Source: Blastomyces gilchristii SLH14081
Lineage: Eukaryota > Ascomycota > Eurotiomycetes > Onygenales > Ajellomycetaceae
Reading direction: 5' to 3'
Assembly (NCBI RefSeq): GCF_000003855.2
Contig: NW_003101680.1
Span: 4,628,731-4,692,730 of the forward strand
Length of the DNA: 64,000 nt
Shown: piece after piece, positions 33,590-45,789 of the stretch
Layout: each line of letters starts with the position of its first letter
Numbering within the stretch: the stretch's first letter is position 1
Program-made: the position numbers and the translations under genes
The notes under the pieces: model-generated
The model's input: only the letters and a program-made list of their open reading frames with translations
Told to the model about the DNA's origin: nothing
The model's database searches: none

Positions 33590-34500
33590 CTTCTCACAGG
33601 CATCTCTGTGACTTCTCTGATTACTTTTTATCAGCTGATAAAGCAGAAATGTTATCATACATAACAGTGTCTTCATCTCTCAGTCTCATCATCATACTCA
33701 ATCTTCAGATCAGTACTTAACTCTGTGTCTTTCTCAGATCAGTCTCTGACTTTAAACAGTGCAGTTCTGCTCTTTACTGTAAGTCTCTCTGTAGATAATT
33801 TCTTACAGACTCTAGCTAACAGTTTCTGTAAAGCTTCTAATACTGTCAGTGCTTTCTGCAGTTCTGTGAGTCTATAATCACTCTCTCTCTATCTGCATAA
33901 TCTCTGACCAGGTATATGTGAATATGTCTAGATTTTCTATCAACAGTTCTTATACTGCAGTGCATTTCTGTAATCTCATTATTAATGAGAGATGAGTTTC
34001 TGAGTACCTGTAAAATCTGAGTAATCAAGACAATGTAAATGTTATGAATTTGTAATAAGAGTTAATCTGCGCAGATGAGCTCTCACTTCATGTCTTAATT
34101 ATTTTCAGGCTGAATACTTCAGTACAACTGAGAAAGTGAATATAGCTTTATAAGAAGTATCTGATTACACATACAGATAATCAGTTCTCAAGACTCTGTT
34201 ACAACTACATATACTTTAATATCTGACTTCTCTGAAGTCTGTGCATTTCTGATAATCTTCATATTATATCTGTATCACAGATATAATACTCTCTGCTTCT
34301 TTAAAGAGAAGAATTAATAGTCATAGAGACATTGAGTGTTACAGCTGTTAAGAATATAAATATGAATTTTCTTTGTTTTTTCTTTATTAATCTCTAAATT
34401 ATGTTCACAGTTCTATTTTTATTTTCTTTATTTTTTAATTTTAATAAGAATATGATTTCTTCTTCTCTTTATATACACTGCAGACTGTTCATCTTAGTAG
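33590..34500 (-). pseudogene. Gypsy-B extra frame after pol, copy 2 (decayed, unknown product)
   Basis: This is the minus-strand counterpart of the frame at 52862-53645. It reads ILQVLRNSSLINNEITEMHC, then TVDRKSRHIHIYLVRDYAD at about 34028-33880. It lies downstream of the chromodomain and upstream of the 3' UTR. The product is charged, rich in R, E and L, and may be helical. No family is recognised. Confidence 0.55.
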
Positions 34501-37500
34501 AAACTCATTATCTTATAGACTAGAATTTATAAATAACAGTGTTAATATCTTTATTATAATCAGATTCTTAGTAAAGACTGTATTATTCTAACTTATCAGA
34601 ATTCATAGTATGAAAGTCATGTCTCAGTTTCTGCAGATATCTTATCTACTCAGATGATTCTTAAGTGAACTTGTTTATCTTATCAGAATACTCTTATCAC
34701 TGAATCTTGAATCAGAGCTTGAAATCTCACTTCTCTGAGTCAATAATTTCTTTAATCTGATATTTTCTTTCACTCTCTAGTACTTTGTAAATAGAGTGAT
34801 GAGTCACAGATTTCTCTTCTAAGAATTTCTTATATTTATAGAGTAAAGAGACATGAAAAATATTGTATATTTATAACTCAGATAACAGTTTCAATCTGTA
34901 GAACTATAAGTTAATTTTCTTCATAATCTTATAAGACTCTGTCTACAAGAGATTCAGCTTCTTACTAGATCTCTATATAATGATATTCTCTAGACTCAGT
35001 CAGACTCTATTATCTTTCTTAAAACTCTTTATAATATACTTGAAGTCATAGTATCTCTTCTAATACTCTTGAGTCTTTCTCAAGAATTTGCAGACTGTCT
35101 TTCAGATATTCTGAATTCTCTCAGCCTATTCACAGGCATTATTATACTCTATAGTGTACTCTTACAGATCTATTAAGATTATCTGCAGATAAGTCTCAGT
35201 GAGTATCTCAAAGAGAGTTTTATCTGTGCTGACATGCTTTGAGTTATTATATATGAACTCTGTAAGTAATAATCAATGCACTCAGTTATTCTAATTGTAG
35301 TTAATCAAACACTGTAAATACTATTTAAATATACTTATCAGATATTCTATCTGATTTTCTGTCTATTAATAAAAAGCTGTGCTTAGATTTTATAAGATCT
35401 TCAGTATAGTGATCAGATCAGATCAGAACTTCTCTGTGAAGATTGATATCTATCTGAGATAATATTTATAGATAATTCATGTAATCAGATTATATTACAG
35501 ATGAAGATGTGAGTTAAATTCTTTGACTTTAAGTTCTTACAAATAAGTATAAAGTGTGCTATCTTGATAAAGTAATTTACTATCATCAGCATACTGTCAA
35601 AGCAGGCATTATATATATTCTTACTTTCAGAGAGACTTACAAGAGTGTTCATTTCTAGCTATTTCTAAGATTTCTATAAAATGAGTAGAGAAGTAAGTTC
35701 TTTGTATAATCTAAACTATACTATTCATAAATTCTGATAAATAATATAAGAATTCACTATCTTCTTCATAAGTTTTTATATCTTCAGTCAGAAGTATTTT
35801 CTTATTAGTAACTTATGAGTTCTAGTATCTGTAAAATAATCTGCTAGAGAAAAGTCATGATACCTTTTAATAAGTTCTATATATAGAAACTTATTTATAG
35901 GTATATAAATTTAGTTCTCTCTTTATAAGAGATTATTTAAGTCTCTTTAACTCTTTATTTCTACAGAATCAATCTCTGCTATGAGCAGTTTCTGAATATA
36001 CTGAGTATATTCATTCTTCAGTTATAGTTCAGATAATCTGAATAGAAGATCTTATAAAGACTTATACTCTGTTTTCTCTTATATCAGATCTTTCACAGTG
36101 CTTCTTAAAGTCTGTAAACTCTTCAGATTATAGATACTCTCTTCAAGAATTTTCACAGAGATTTTCAGAGTGTTAACTCTCAGTATTATAGAGAGTAGTT
36201 GTACAGTCTTCTTTTCTCTCTTCTTCTTCTTCTCTTATAAGAGATTGAGAGACTCTTCAGTCAATCTCTTTATAATACTCAGTCTGAGTGTTCTGTAAAG
36301 CTTTTCTATCTTCTCTAGTCTCTCTATATCTATCATTCTAGTCTTCTTGATATAGTCAGATCTGTGAGAGAGTTCATCTACTGAGTTCTTAGTTCTCTTG
36401 ATATACTCTATCTTGAATCAGAATTCACTCAGTCTCTGAGCTCAGTAAATCTACTGCTGTAAGAGTTTCTTGATTGAAGTAAACTATTATAAGCTATTAT
36501 AATCAGTTCTAATAGTAATCACTATTATAAGATTCTCAAAGTAGTGATATTAGTAACAGAAGAATTTCACTATTATAAGAAGCTTCTGATTATGAATATT
36601 ATAATTAATCTTTACAGATTATATCTTCTATGAGAAAAAGATCACTGAAATTCAGTTCTCATTTAACTGTAGTTATAAGACTATTTCTGAAATTATAAAG
36701 AAGAAGTCATCTGTCTTTAATCTAATTAAGAGTAAGAGATCAAAGTAGAATAGTATCACTGCATCTGTGAGTATCTATTTTAATCTTATAAAGATCTTAT
36801 AAGCTTCTGAGATAAGAAAGTTCTTACAGCTCTCTCTTCTTAATAATCTTTTTATTCTTTATTTATGAAATGATTTCTTCTTATTTTCACTTTTCAGCAT
36901 GTCTGTAAGTGTTAAGAAGATTCTTATAAATATAAAGATAAATCATCTATAGAAATTCACAAAACTCAGAAAGATCTGAATCTTATAAATACTAGTTAAC
37001 TTTAGTTATAATAGAATAGTCTCAATCTATGAACATTTTATTTAAATATCATCTGCAGTGATTACATATTCTAGAAAATTAATTTAATAAATACTGAAGT
37101 TATACTTTGTAAGCTTAATATACAGTTCTGTCTCATCTAAGATCTTTAACATACTTTATATATACTCAGTGTATTCTTTCTTCTTTACAGAGTATATTAT
37201 CACATTACTCAGATATATTACTATAAAGATATTCAGATATACATGAAGTATTTTATTAATGAAAGACTGGAATATCACAGAGATATTAGCTAAACTAAAA
37301 GATATTACTAAATATTCAAATAATCTCAGTACAGTTTTAAAGACAGTCTTTTATTCATTCTTAGACTGTATTCACAGCTGTGTATATATATTGATTATAT
37401 TCAGTTATATGAATATAACAGCTCTTATAAGACAGTTGATCATATTCTTAATCAGAGATAGAGAATAGTGATTCTTTATTATCTTGAAGTTCAGATTATA

Positions 37501-38418
37501 ATAGTCTATATATAATCTAAGATCTTCATTCTTCTTCTTTATAAATATCACAGAGACTTTTATAAAGATCTGTGAAAATTAGATGAAGTTATTCTTCAGA
37601 TTCTTCTTCATATAAGTCTGTAAGATCTCTGTCTCATGATAAGAGAGCTTATAGATTAGTCTTTAGAAGAGTTTCTACTCTTCTATTAATTCTATTATCA
37701 GATTCTTCTCACAGTGAGATGAAAGCTCAGCTATCTTAACTAAACTGAATATCTCTGTAAGATCTTGATATTTCTCTGATATCTGAAACTCAGTTTTCAT
37801 AACTGTGAAGTTCTCAGATATTTGTAAAGTTATTATATAAATGAGCTTATCTTCTCTAATTAACTCTGCTGTATCAACTGATTCTATCTTTATAAGTAAG
37901 TCTATCAACACTGATTGAAAGTATAAACCTAACTTATAAACAGCTATGTGCAGATTATATCTTTGAAGTTATATAAATTTCAAGTATATATTATCTATAA
38001 TATCTGTGATAATTACAGTTTCTACAAATCTTCTTTAGATTTCAGAGAGATCTTGTAATTCAAAGATAATTTTTATAAGTCTCTCAGATCTCAGATCTGA
38101 GTTCTTGTACTCTGCTTATTATAAGAGTAGATTCTCAGTTTTCATCACTTAGCTTATTTACTCTGTGAGCTTTAGAGACACTATAGTGACCTGAGATTCT
38201 GAGTTTATCAATGCTTTTTATACTTGCAGAATAGCAGTACTGCAGTGCAGTCTTTTTCTATGAATATATATTTTTATTAAGAGAGTAACAGATTCAGATA
38301 TCAGCTTTAAAACTCTTAAGAAGACTTACTAACTCTGTCTATAACTTCTCAAATTTCTATTTTAATTTATTCAGACAGTTTGTACAGAGTTATTCTGATA
38401 GAGAACAGATAAAATAGA
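34501..38418 (-). pseudogene. Gypsy-B copy 2 pol (decayed)
   Basis: A protease/RT linker reads LIYIITLQISENFTVMKTEF and KYQDLTEIFSLVKIAELSSH (about 37850-37700). Reverse transcriptase, RNase H and integrase follow toward 34900, and the chromodomain is at about 34790-34640. Compared with Gypsy-A, more Gly codons have become Asn or Ser, so both G positions were hit. Short plus-strand frames in this stretch are antisense shadows. Confidence 0.75.
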
Positions 38419-38423
38419 GATTC

Positions 38424-38731
38424 TGTGACGGGCTGCGCCTGATCAATTATATAGACTATTCAGTTACACTTCATAGATTCTTTCACTTCATTCTCAAATG
38501 TGTACACTCTGATTCTCAGCCATTCTCAATCACTGATCCTCAGCTGTCATGAACGCGTATAGATTCTTCCGCCCCGAAGCTTCACTGTGTATGTCACTAC
38601 ATATGTGTATAAATATCCACTCTGATCACTGATTCTCACACTTTCTCTTTCTTTCCTTCTCTAACATTTTTCTCTTTGTTATATAAGACCTATCAATATA
38701 ATACTGATCTATTCAGCATAGGCTTCTTACA
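38424..38731 (+). repeat. Gypsy-A LTR (copy 4, 5' LTR)
   Basis: The LTR is 308 bp, from TGTGACGGGCTGCGCC to CTTCTTACA. It has the same length as the 3' LTR of the same element at 45477-45784. Confidence 0.9.
38608..38662 (+). promoter_or_regulatory. LTR promoter: TATA box and CT-rich initiator
   Basis: TATAAATA at 38608-38615 is followed about 25 bases later by a pyrimidine run (ctttctctttctttccttct) at 38641-38660. This is the common fungal layout of a TATA box with a CT-rich start region. It is conserved in the other Gypsy-A LTRs, for example TATAAATA at 45661. The start site is inferred, not observed. Confidence 0.55.
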
Positions 38732-39019
38732 CTAGAAAAATGTTCATCATCTTCTTATTAGAAATGATTATTCATGCATTGTCTTCTTATTAGAAACAAT
38801 TAGTCACTGAGATATTCAAATGTGTAACAATGCATAAGAAATAGAGAAACAGTCAAACAGTTAAGCAGACACTGAGTTCTCAGATAGAAGCTTACTCACC
38901 AGTTATTCTAGCCCTGCAATAAGATTTTATAAGAGAATATCAGTAAAAGACCTGAGAGTTCTGACACCTCAGACATATGAGATATTCATACAATTACACA
39001 CCTGATGATCGATATAACC
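38732..39019 (+). other. Gypsy-A copy 4 leader
   Basis: This is the 5' untranslated region between the 5' LTR and gag, colinear with the leaders of copies 1, 3 and 5. It holds a short near-repeat, cttcttattagaaa-gatta, twice (about 38750 and 38785). The primer-binding site should be at its left edge but was not matched to a tRNA. Confidence 0.65.
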
Positions 39020-40128
39020 ATGTCTAACAATAATGTAAAACCCTCGAATGTGAGCATAGACATGATGTCACAGTGACTCTGAGCAATGTTGAAATTACAA
39101 CAACAATAAATAGCTGATATGCATGCAACTCAATAATACTAATATGAAGAGATTTAACAATTATTACAACAAGAAACTCATGCAATTCCAACATCTACAG
39201 AATCAAATACAAAAGCACTGAAAGAACACTTAGATGCTTCTGCATATTTCAATGCTTCTGATCTCACTCTCTACTCATCATGAAGAATGAAAATGCTTGT
39301 AAAACTGAGTGTAGATGAAGATGTCATCAGTTTATTAATCAATCAAGGTTGATATATCAATGGATAATTGAAGAATTATGTGAAACAAAAGTTCCATCCA
39401 TGAATGAAAGCATGTGAATCAGTATTGTGAACATCTGATAATATCATCAAACATCTTGATATTCTGTTCTGAGACACTGTCATGCAATAGAAAGTATTAG
39501 ATTAATTACAGAGTATCTGACAGAGAAACACTTCTCTTACAACATTCATTTCTGACTTTGACATCAAGATTCTAGAAGCAGGTGATCAATCTTGAAAGAA
39601 TTGAATGAAGATTAGTATGCTCAAGAAGACATTAACTTTTGAACTCTTACAGGTTCTTATAAGCATAGATAAAGACCAGACTTATCAAGGTTTCTGCACA
39701 CAGCTCTGAACATTGAATGACTGTCTTATCAAGCTCAAGAGTATACAGAACAGTGGCAGAAGATGTTACACTTCAGTCACTTATACATTCATGCTGAGGA
39801 ATAGCAATGATGCAGATGTCATGAACTGAATAGATTCAAATGTCTATGCATAAGCAAGAGTTTCCACTGTTCAAACAGGCTTCTGAGTCTCTGAGATCAC
39901 TTCTGAGAAAGTTATCAATTAACATTAACATGGAGTATGCATCAACTGTAACTGATTAGAACACATCACTTTCAACTGCCAATCAACCTACATGTCTCCA
40001 CACTCAAGAGAAAGACTGGTACCTTCTCAATCTAGAGAAAGATTAGTGTCTTCTCATTTAAAGAATGAATCAGCACCTGTCCATGTCAATCACATTGCAG
40101 TGAAGAAAGATTTAGAAGATAACTATGA
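39020..40128 (+). pseudogene. Gypsy-A copy 4 gag (decayed, interrupted)
   Basis: The start MSNNNVKPSNVSIDMMSQ at 39020 follows the leader. The Gag body shows ALKEHLDASAYFNASDLTLY, FISDFDIKILEAGDQS and LTFELLQVLISIDKDQTYQG. A zinc knuckle CINCN, LEHITFNC (CX2CX4HX4C with one Gly replaced by a stop) is near 39940-39985. A Ser/Arg-rich tandem repeat (SPHSRERLVPSQSRERLV) follows. The chimera interrupts it at 40129 and a short tail resumes at 41764. Among the Gypsy-A gag copies this is the easiest to read. Confidence 0.85.
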
Positions 40129-40999
40129 TTATTATTATTATTATTCTTCAATTATAGATGTATGCAGTCAGAGACTATGACATCTACCTGAGAATGTTTA
40201 GTTCTCAGAGTTTTTCCTATATCTATAGAGTCAACTATTATACATTTATCAATTTCAAATATGCAAAATCAGAAAATTCCAGCTCAGAATACAAAAACTG
40301 TTTACAAATTGCAGTATTTCAACACCTTCTGATAGTTTGAAATCATTTGAAAATATTATGACAAAAGAAAAGAGAACATAGTCTTAAAGATAGACACATT
40401 AAATAGATAGAGAAAAGAACAGAAGGAAACAAGTACAGTAAAGAGAGACTATAATAAAACAAAATTATTAAAAGATGATATATAGCTGTTTTAACAGACT
40501 ATATCTAGTCAATTTCCACCTCTTCATATTCAGATACTTCTGAATTCAGTCATTTTCTTATAACTGCTCTAGTTTCTGATAGAAAGTCTATTAAGTATTT
40601 AGTTCCTGTCTCAGTTGAGAATAAGAACCTCATATTTAATTGATTTAAATCATACTTTTTCTTTAATCTGACTCTGAGACTATTGTATAATGCACAATGC
40701 ATTACAATATACTCAGGATTTTCATTCATCTTGCAAAATAAGCACTCTGTTGAATCAAATCTATCATCAAATCTTTATATATAAGATTTGAAATAACCAT
40801 GTCCTAGTTTCAGCTGAATTATAGATGAGAATATTTTCTTTTTACATTTAATTGAACAAGATTTTCACTTTGGTTTTGTCTCAAATCTTGAATAATGTAT
40901 ACTCTTCTTTTGTTTCTGCCAGCTTTCATTTCACTTGTTTAAACAAGATTCTTTTATCTTTCTCTTTATGAAAGATCAGGACACTGTTTTTTGAATAGA
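40129..40999 (-). pseudogene. LINE-derived 3' part of the chimera (L3)
   Basis: This is colinear with 3175-4046 of L1: the tail, 3' hairpin (ctgagaat/gttctcag at 40188-40208, one pair weakened), the C-terminal zinc finger and the end of RNase H. It carries the same heavy decay as L1 and L2. The match stops at 40999. Confidence 0.87.
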
Positions 41000-41667
41000 C
41001 TACGGGCGCTAGCCACCCGCAGGATGCACCTTAAGCTAATTACATTTAACTCTCTATAATTAACCGACCACCGCGTCTGTCCTCTCAGGCCAGCCACTAA
41101 TTTCCAGGGGCGTTAGTTAGTGGCTGCCACCGCCCACTTGGTGATGTACACACCAAGCTTCCGATTGCTGATCTCGGCCCCATTAGATGCTCATAGGCCT
41201 ACCAATCAGCTGTCGTGGCCTCACCCTGTGTTAGAGACTAATCATAGGCTTGATGACTGCAGTCCTCTCTGTCAGTATTAGGGCTTGGCAGTGAGCTTGC
41301 AGACTCTAGCCTATCAGGGTGCCCTGCCTAGGGCCTAGATGCGCGTCTAGACCTGCTAGTCAGGTGATTTTCAAAATCATTCTCTGTATTTGGAGAGGAG
41401 CTAGGCTCTGATGATGGCTCTAGTTAGGGACTTGCTTAAGTAGTGTATAATCACTACATTAGGCTTGGCTCTATATTGTTAGAACCTTGACAGGTGCACA
41501 GTAGAATAGTAAGACATTGACATCTCATGCCAGCCCTGGTGAGTGTCCGCAGGATCTCACTTAACTAGTGGCTTGGCTTGCAGTAGAGAGTTCTACCCCG
41601 CACCAAGCCTTACTAATTAGACTCAGCCTCTATTACATGAGGGCTTTCATGGGTAAGAAGTGGCAGG
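41000..41667 (-). other. GC-normal body of the chimera
   Basis: There is no protein frame of note on either strand. It keeps many CC, GG and CG pairs. It has one clear inverted repeat, cagccactaa with ttagtggctg (41091-41126). It has no match elsewhere in the window. It is probably SINE body or captured non-coding sequence. Confidence 0.6.
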
Positions 41668-41748
41668 TGCCAGCGGTGGGATTCGAACCCACGCACCTCT
41701 AATGTGTGCGGCCTTGGTTACCAGTCTTACCAACTGGGCCACGCTGGC
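41668..41748 (-). tRNA. tRNA-derived head of the chimera (probably not a working tRNA)
   Basis: On the minus strand the sequence has a perfect 7-bp acceptor stem (GCCAGCG with CGCTGGC) followed by A. It has an A-box-like TGGCCCAGTTGG and a B box GGTTCGAATCC in a perfect T arm (GTGGG TTCGAAT CCCAC). The anticodon arm does not fold cleanly by eye, so I cannot name an anticodon. Its place at the 5' end of a retroposon with target duplications points to a pol III promoter head. A real tRNA gene remains possible. Confidence 0.6.
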
Positions 41749-41763
41749 GGAAGATAACTATGA

Positions 41764-44700
41764 GAATGTTCTGATAAAACAGAGAAAAGATTAGCTTCTG
41801 TTCAAATTCACAAACAGAAGCTTAAAGAGGTTGAATGACAATGATTTGAAGAGAAAATGACAATAAATGCAATTCTTATATCTACTATGATTGATAACAT
41901 GTATAATATAAAAGTCATGATAGACAGCAGTCTATGTTACTATGCAATGATAAAATCTTCAGTTATAAGACATTATAACCTTCAGTGTATTCTCTTATTA
42001 AAACCTCAACTTCTCACAGAATTTGATAATTTAAAAGATATTTGTACCTGCTACATGATGAAGTTAATCATAGATGTGAGAGAATATTAACATGAAGATG
42101 TCTACATATATGAAGTTGATAATCTTGATTATAATCTTATGTTAAAACTTGTCTGACTATCTGAATAAGACATCTTATTAAATGCTTGAAACAGAAGCTT
42201 GATATTCTCTAACAATGATAGAATTCATGAAGATGACATTTACAAGATTATGAACCTGATACAGATCTCTGTCAATACTTACAAGATGCTTTAAAAAAGA
42301 AGTTATTATTAAATCTGTTAACAGAGTCACTGACAAAGTCACTAACAGTAGAATTATATATCAATCTATTTCATCAGTCTGACTGATATCAAGAAAGCTC
42401 TAGAAAAGTTATCTCATACTATAATAACAGATTCTCATATAAAACTCTCTTAATAATATCATGAATATCTAGATGTCTTCTGACAAGATAATATTATGAA
42501 TATATCTTCTTTACAAGACACAGAAGTGAATCACAGTATCAAGTTAGAAAAGAAGAATGATAAGAACTCTGAGTCACTGTGAGGCTCTCTTTATAATATG
42601 TCTCAAGATGAACTTCTTCTTCTTTAAAAGACACTCAATGATCTGATAAATAAGAAATTCATACATGTTAGCAACTCTTCTACTGCAGCTTCTATTCTCT
42701 TTATAAAGAAGTCAGATGAAGAACTCTGATTCTATGTGAACTATCAAGATCTGAACAGATTGATAAAGAAAGATTGTTATTTCTTATCTCTTATCAATGA
42801 AATTCTAGTATATATCAGATAAGCTCAATGATTTACAAAGCTAGATGTTATCACTGCATTTCATAAGATTTATATCACTGAAGAAGATGAATGACTTACA
42901 GCATTCTGAACATATTATAATCTCTTTGAATGAGTAGTCACACTCTTTGAACTGACTAACATTCTCAGTACATTTCAGAAGTATATCAACTGAGCACTCT
43001 GAGATTTTCTTGATAAGTTTGCATCTGCTTATCTAGATAACATTCTTATCTTCACTAATGAATTCAGAAAAGAGTATCAAGAGCATGTATAAAGAGTATT
43101 ACAATAACTACAAGAAGCAGAACTATCAATTGATATTGATAAGTGTGATTTTGAAGTTAAGAGTACTAAATACTTAGGTTTCATCATAGAAGCTGATAAG
43201 AGAATTTGAATGAATTCTGAGAAAGTCTCTGTCATTCTCAAATGAAAAGCTTCATATACTGTGAAAGATGTATAAAGCTTCATTGAATTCACTAACTTCT
43301 ATCAGTGATTTATATAAAACTTCTCAGATATCACAAGATTACTTACAGAATGTACTAAGAAAGACTCAGTATTTTAATGATCAGTAGACACTGAAGCTGC
43401 ATTTATACAGATAAAGAAGATGTTCATTAATACTTCTTTACTGATAATATTCAATTCTGATCATGAGACAGTTATTGAAGCTGATTTCTCTGACTATATT
43501 ATAGAAGAAGCTATATTGTAATATGATAATAAAGATATCTTATAATTATGTGTCTTCATGTCTAAGAAACTGAGTTCTGCTGAATACAATTATAAGATCT
43601 ATGATAAGAAACTTCTCACAATTGTATACTGTTTAGAAGAATGATACTCTGAACTCTGAAGTATCTCTGAATTTGAGATAATCACAGATCATAAAATCTC
43701 AAATACTTCATAACTATCTATAAACTCACTGAATAATAGATACAATGATCTGAGTTCTTAAGCCACTTTTATTTTACAATACACTATTATTCTGGCAGTC
43801 AGAACTTGATGACAGATGCCCTCTTATGATGAGAGTAAGATATATCATCTGACTTAATAGATACTTACTGAATGAACTGAGAGCACTGGCTCTTGAATCT
43901 GAAGATACTAGTTGATCAAGATGAAACAGCTCATGACACTATACATGCTTCTCTGATTAGAACTGTCACTGATATCTCAACTTCTCTTAAACCTATATTA
44001 GATGAACTATGACATACAGCAGCTCAAACTGATAAACTTCTCTAAGCACTCACTGAAGCTGTATAACAAGAAGTATCTCAATTTCTCTCAGAACTATATA
44101 TAAGAACTGATATCTCAGAATATTTAATCAATGATAATAACACTCTATAATTTCATGAATAATACTAAGTCTCTCACTCTGAATTCTTACACACCTAAAT
44201 AATGCAAGAGATACATGATTTGTATATGACTGATTATTCAGGCTGTGAATAACTGTATAGAATAATCTTCTGAGAGTTCTATTGACCTGAGATATTAAAC
44301 AGTATTAAATGTTTTATCTGAAACTGTAACTACTGTTCTTTCATTATCTTATAAAAGAACTGCAGAAAAGATCTACTGAAATCACTTAATATCTCTGATA
44401 GAATCTGATAAGATGTAGTGATTAACTTCACTATTAATCTATCTGAGAGTAAGAATTGTAGAAACATTCTTATCATCATTGACTGACTAAGTAAAAATAT
44501 AATATTAAAATCTTGTAATAAGATGAATATTAAACAAGTTACTGAACTCTTCTTATAGAGTTTATTCTATCAGATGCATAAATTACTGAGATTTATAGTA
44601 TTAGATCAGAGTTGTCAATTTGTAAATACTCTCTGAATAAGAATCTGTCAAGTTCTCAAGATTATATACTGTCTATCAACTGTTTATCACTCTGAGACTG

Positions 44701-45476
44701 ATAATGCATTAGAACAGACAATTCAGACTGTAAAGAATTATCTTTATAAGTTCTGTAATCACTTATAAGATGATTGATATGATCTGCTTCTACACACAGA
44801 GATCACTACCAATGAATAAGATGCTATTTTAATAGATATAAGTCTGTTCTTTCTTACATACAGTTATTACATGAAGATGTTAAATCTTCTAGAGATTACA
44901 CAGTTCATATCAGACTCTCACAGTTCAATTCAGATCACTGATAATATAGTAATGAAGCTCTGAGATATCTGTGACTGAGCAGAGATCTTCATGACAACTA
45001 CAAAACAAGATTAAGAGAATTAAATCAATGTTCACTGAGATCTCACTGAATAATATAAGATAGAAGACTTGATGTGATTGAATCTTAAGAATATACAGAT
45101 TACATATTCATCTCATACACTGAATTATCACTATGTTAAGTATAAAGTGATAGAAGTTCTAGATAGTCATAACTACTATCTTGACATATTATCAGAAATT
45201 CATGATGTCTTTTATACAAGCTTACTCTGCTGTGTCATCACTGATCTGTTCTCTTCTCAACTGATTTCTGACTGACAGCTGTCAGGCATCATAGAAGAAG
45301 ATAATGAGCTTGAGTGAGAGATTGAGAATATTCTTAATAAGAGATTCCACAGCTGTGGCTGATAATATCTCATGAAATGAGTTAGCTATGATCAACTGAC
45401 CTGAACTTCAAGTTTCATGTTATTCAAAACAGCAGCTCTTGACTGATGAGAACTGCTTCTGAAAGAGAGGAACTAA
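41764..45476 (+). pseudogene. Gypsy-A copy 4 pol with chromodomain (decayed)
   Basis: The first bases are the end of gag; pol reads from MTINAILISTMIDNMYNIKVMI at 41857, with the protease DSG changed to DSS. The RT shows FYVNYQDLNRLIKKDCYF (about 42740), FTKLDVITAFHKIYITEEDE (about 42835) and YLDNILIFT (YLDN at 43030-43041). RNase H is near 43460-43700 (VIEADFSDYIIEEAIL, then ITDHK). Integrase is at 44200-44950, with the zinc region, NCNYC and ETDNALEQTIQTVKNYL. The chromodomain (IIEEDNELE, YLMK, VSYDQLT) is at 45288-45400. The TAA touches the 3' LTR, preceded by a gaaagagagga polypurine tract. In the RT block all four readable Trp positions are TGA. Confidence 0.88.
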
Positions 45477-45784
45477 TGTGACAGGCTGTGCCTGATCAAT
45501 CATATAGACTATTTCATTACACTTCATAGATTCTTTCACTTCATTCTTGAACATGTACACTCTGATTCTCAGCCATTCTCAATTGCTGATCCTCGGCTGC
45601 TATGAACATGTATAGATTCTTCCGCCCCGAAGCTCCACTGTGTATGCTATTACATACATGTATAAATATTCACTCTGATTGCTGATTGTCATACTTTCTC
45701 TTTCTTTCCTTCTCTAACGTTTTTCTCTTTGTTATATAAGACCTATCAATATAATACCGATCTATTCAGCGTAGATCTCTTACA
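45477..45784 (+). repeat. Gypsy-A LTR (copy 4, 3' LTR)
   Basis: The LTR is 308 bp, from TGTGACAGGCTGTGCC to CTCTTACA, and is followed at once by the gattc target duplication. It keeps ccgccccgaagc internally. Confidence 0.9.
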
Positions 45785-45789
45785 GATTC

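Larger units (their letters stand above)
40115..41763 (-). mobile_element. Chimeric retroposon: tRNA-like head, GC-rich body, LINE 3' end
   Basis: One insertion of 1621 bp (40129-41749) is flanked by gaagataactatga at 40115-40128 and 41750-41763. On its own (minus) strand it begins with a tRNA-like head (41668-41748), continues with an unmutated body of about 670 bases (41000-41667), and ends with about 870 bases of LINE 3' sequence (40129-40999) and the same TAA tail as L1. The junction to LINE sequence is at gaatagac/gaatagat. It must have moved as one unit by LINE machinery. It could be a long SINE that captured a LINE end or a template-switch product. Confidence 0.85.
38419..45789 (+). 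mobile_element. Gypsy-A copy 4: full-length, with 5-bp target duplications
   Basis: The element occupies 38424-45784 on the plus strand, flanked by gattc at 38419-38423 and 45785-45789. Both LTRs are 308 bp. The internal part has leader, gag, and pol with a C-terminal chromodomain, so it is a chromovirus. It is interrupted by the SINE/LINE chimera at 40129-41749, without which it would be about 5.7 kb. It inserted into the gag of Gypsy-B copy 2. Confidence 0.93.

Noticed and set aside
41668..41748. A functional tRNA gene
   Set aside because: Acceptor stem and T arm are perfect, but the anticodon arm does not fold cleanly and the sequence sits exactly at the 5' end of a retroposon. I list it as tRNA-derived; a folding program could decide.
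42601..45476. TGA read as tryptophan (an alternative genetic code)
   Set aside because: Many expected Trp positions are TGA, which suggests recoding. But TGA also stands at expected Arg positions, TAA and TAG occur too, and paired repeats show C-to-T decay, so mutation explains it.
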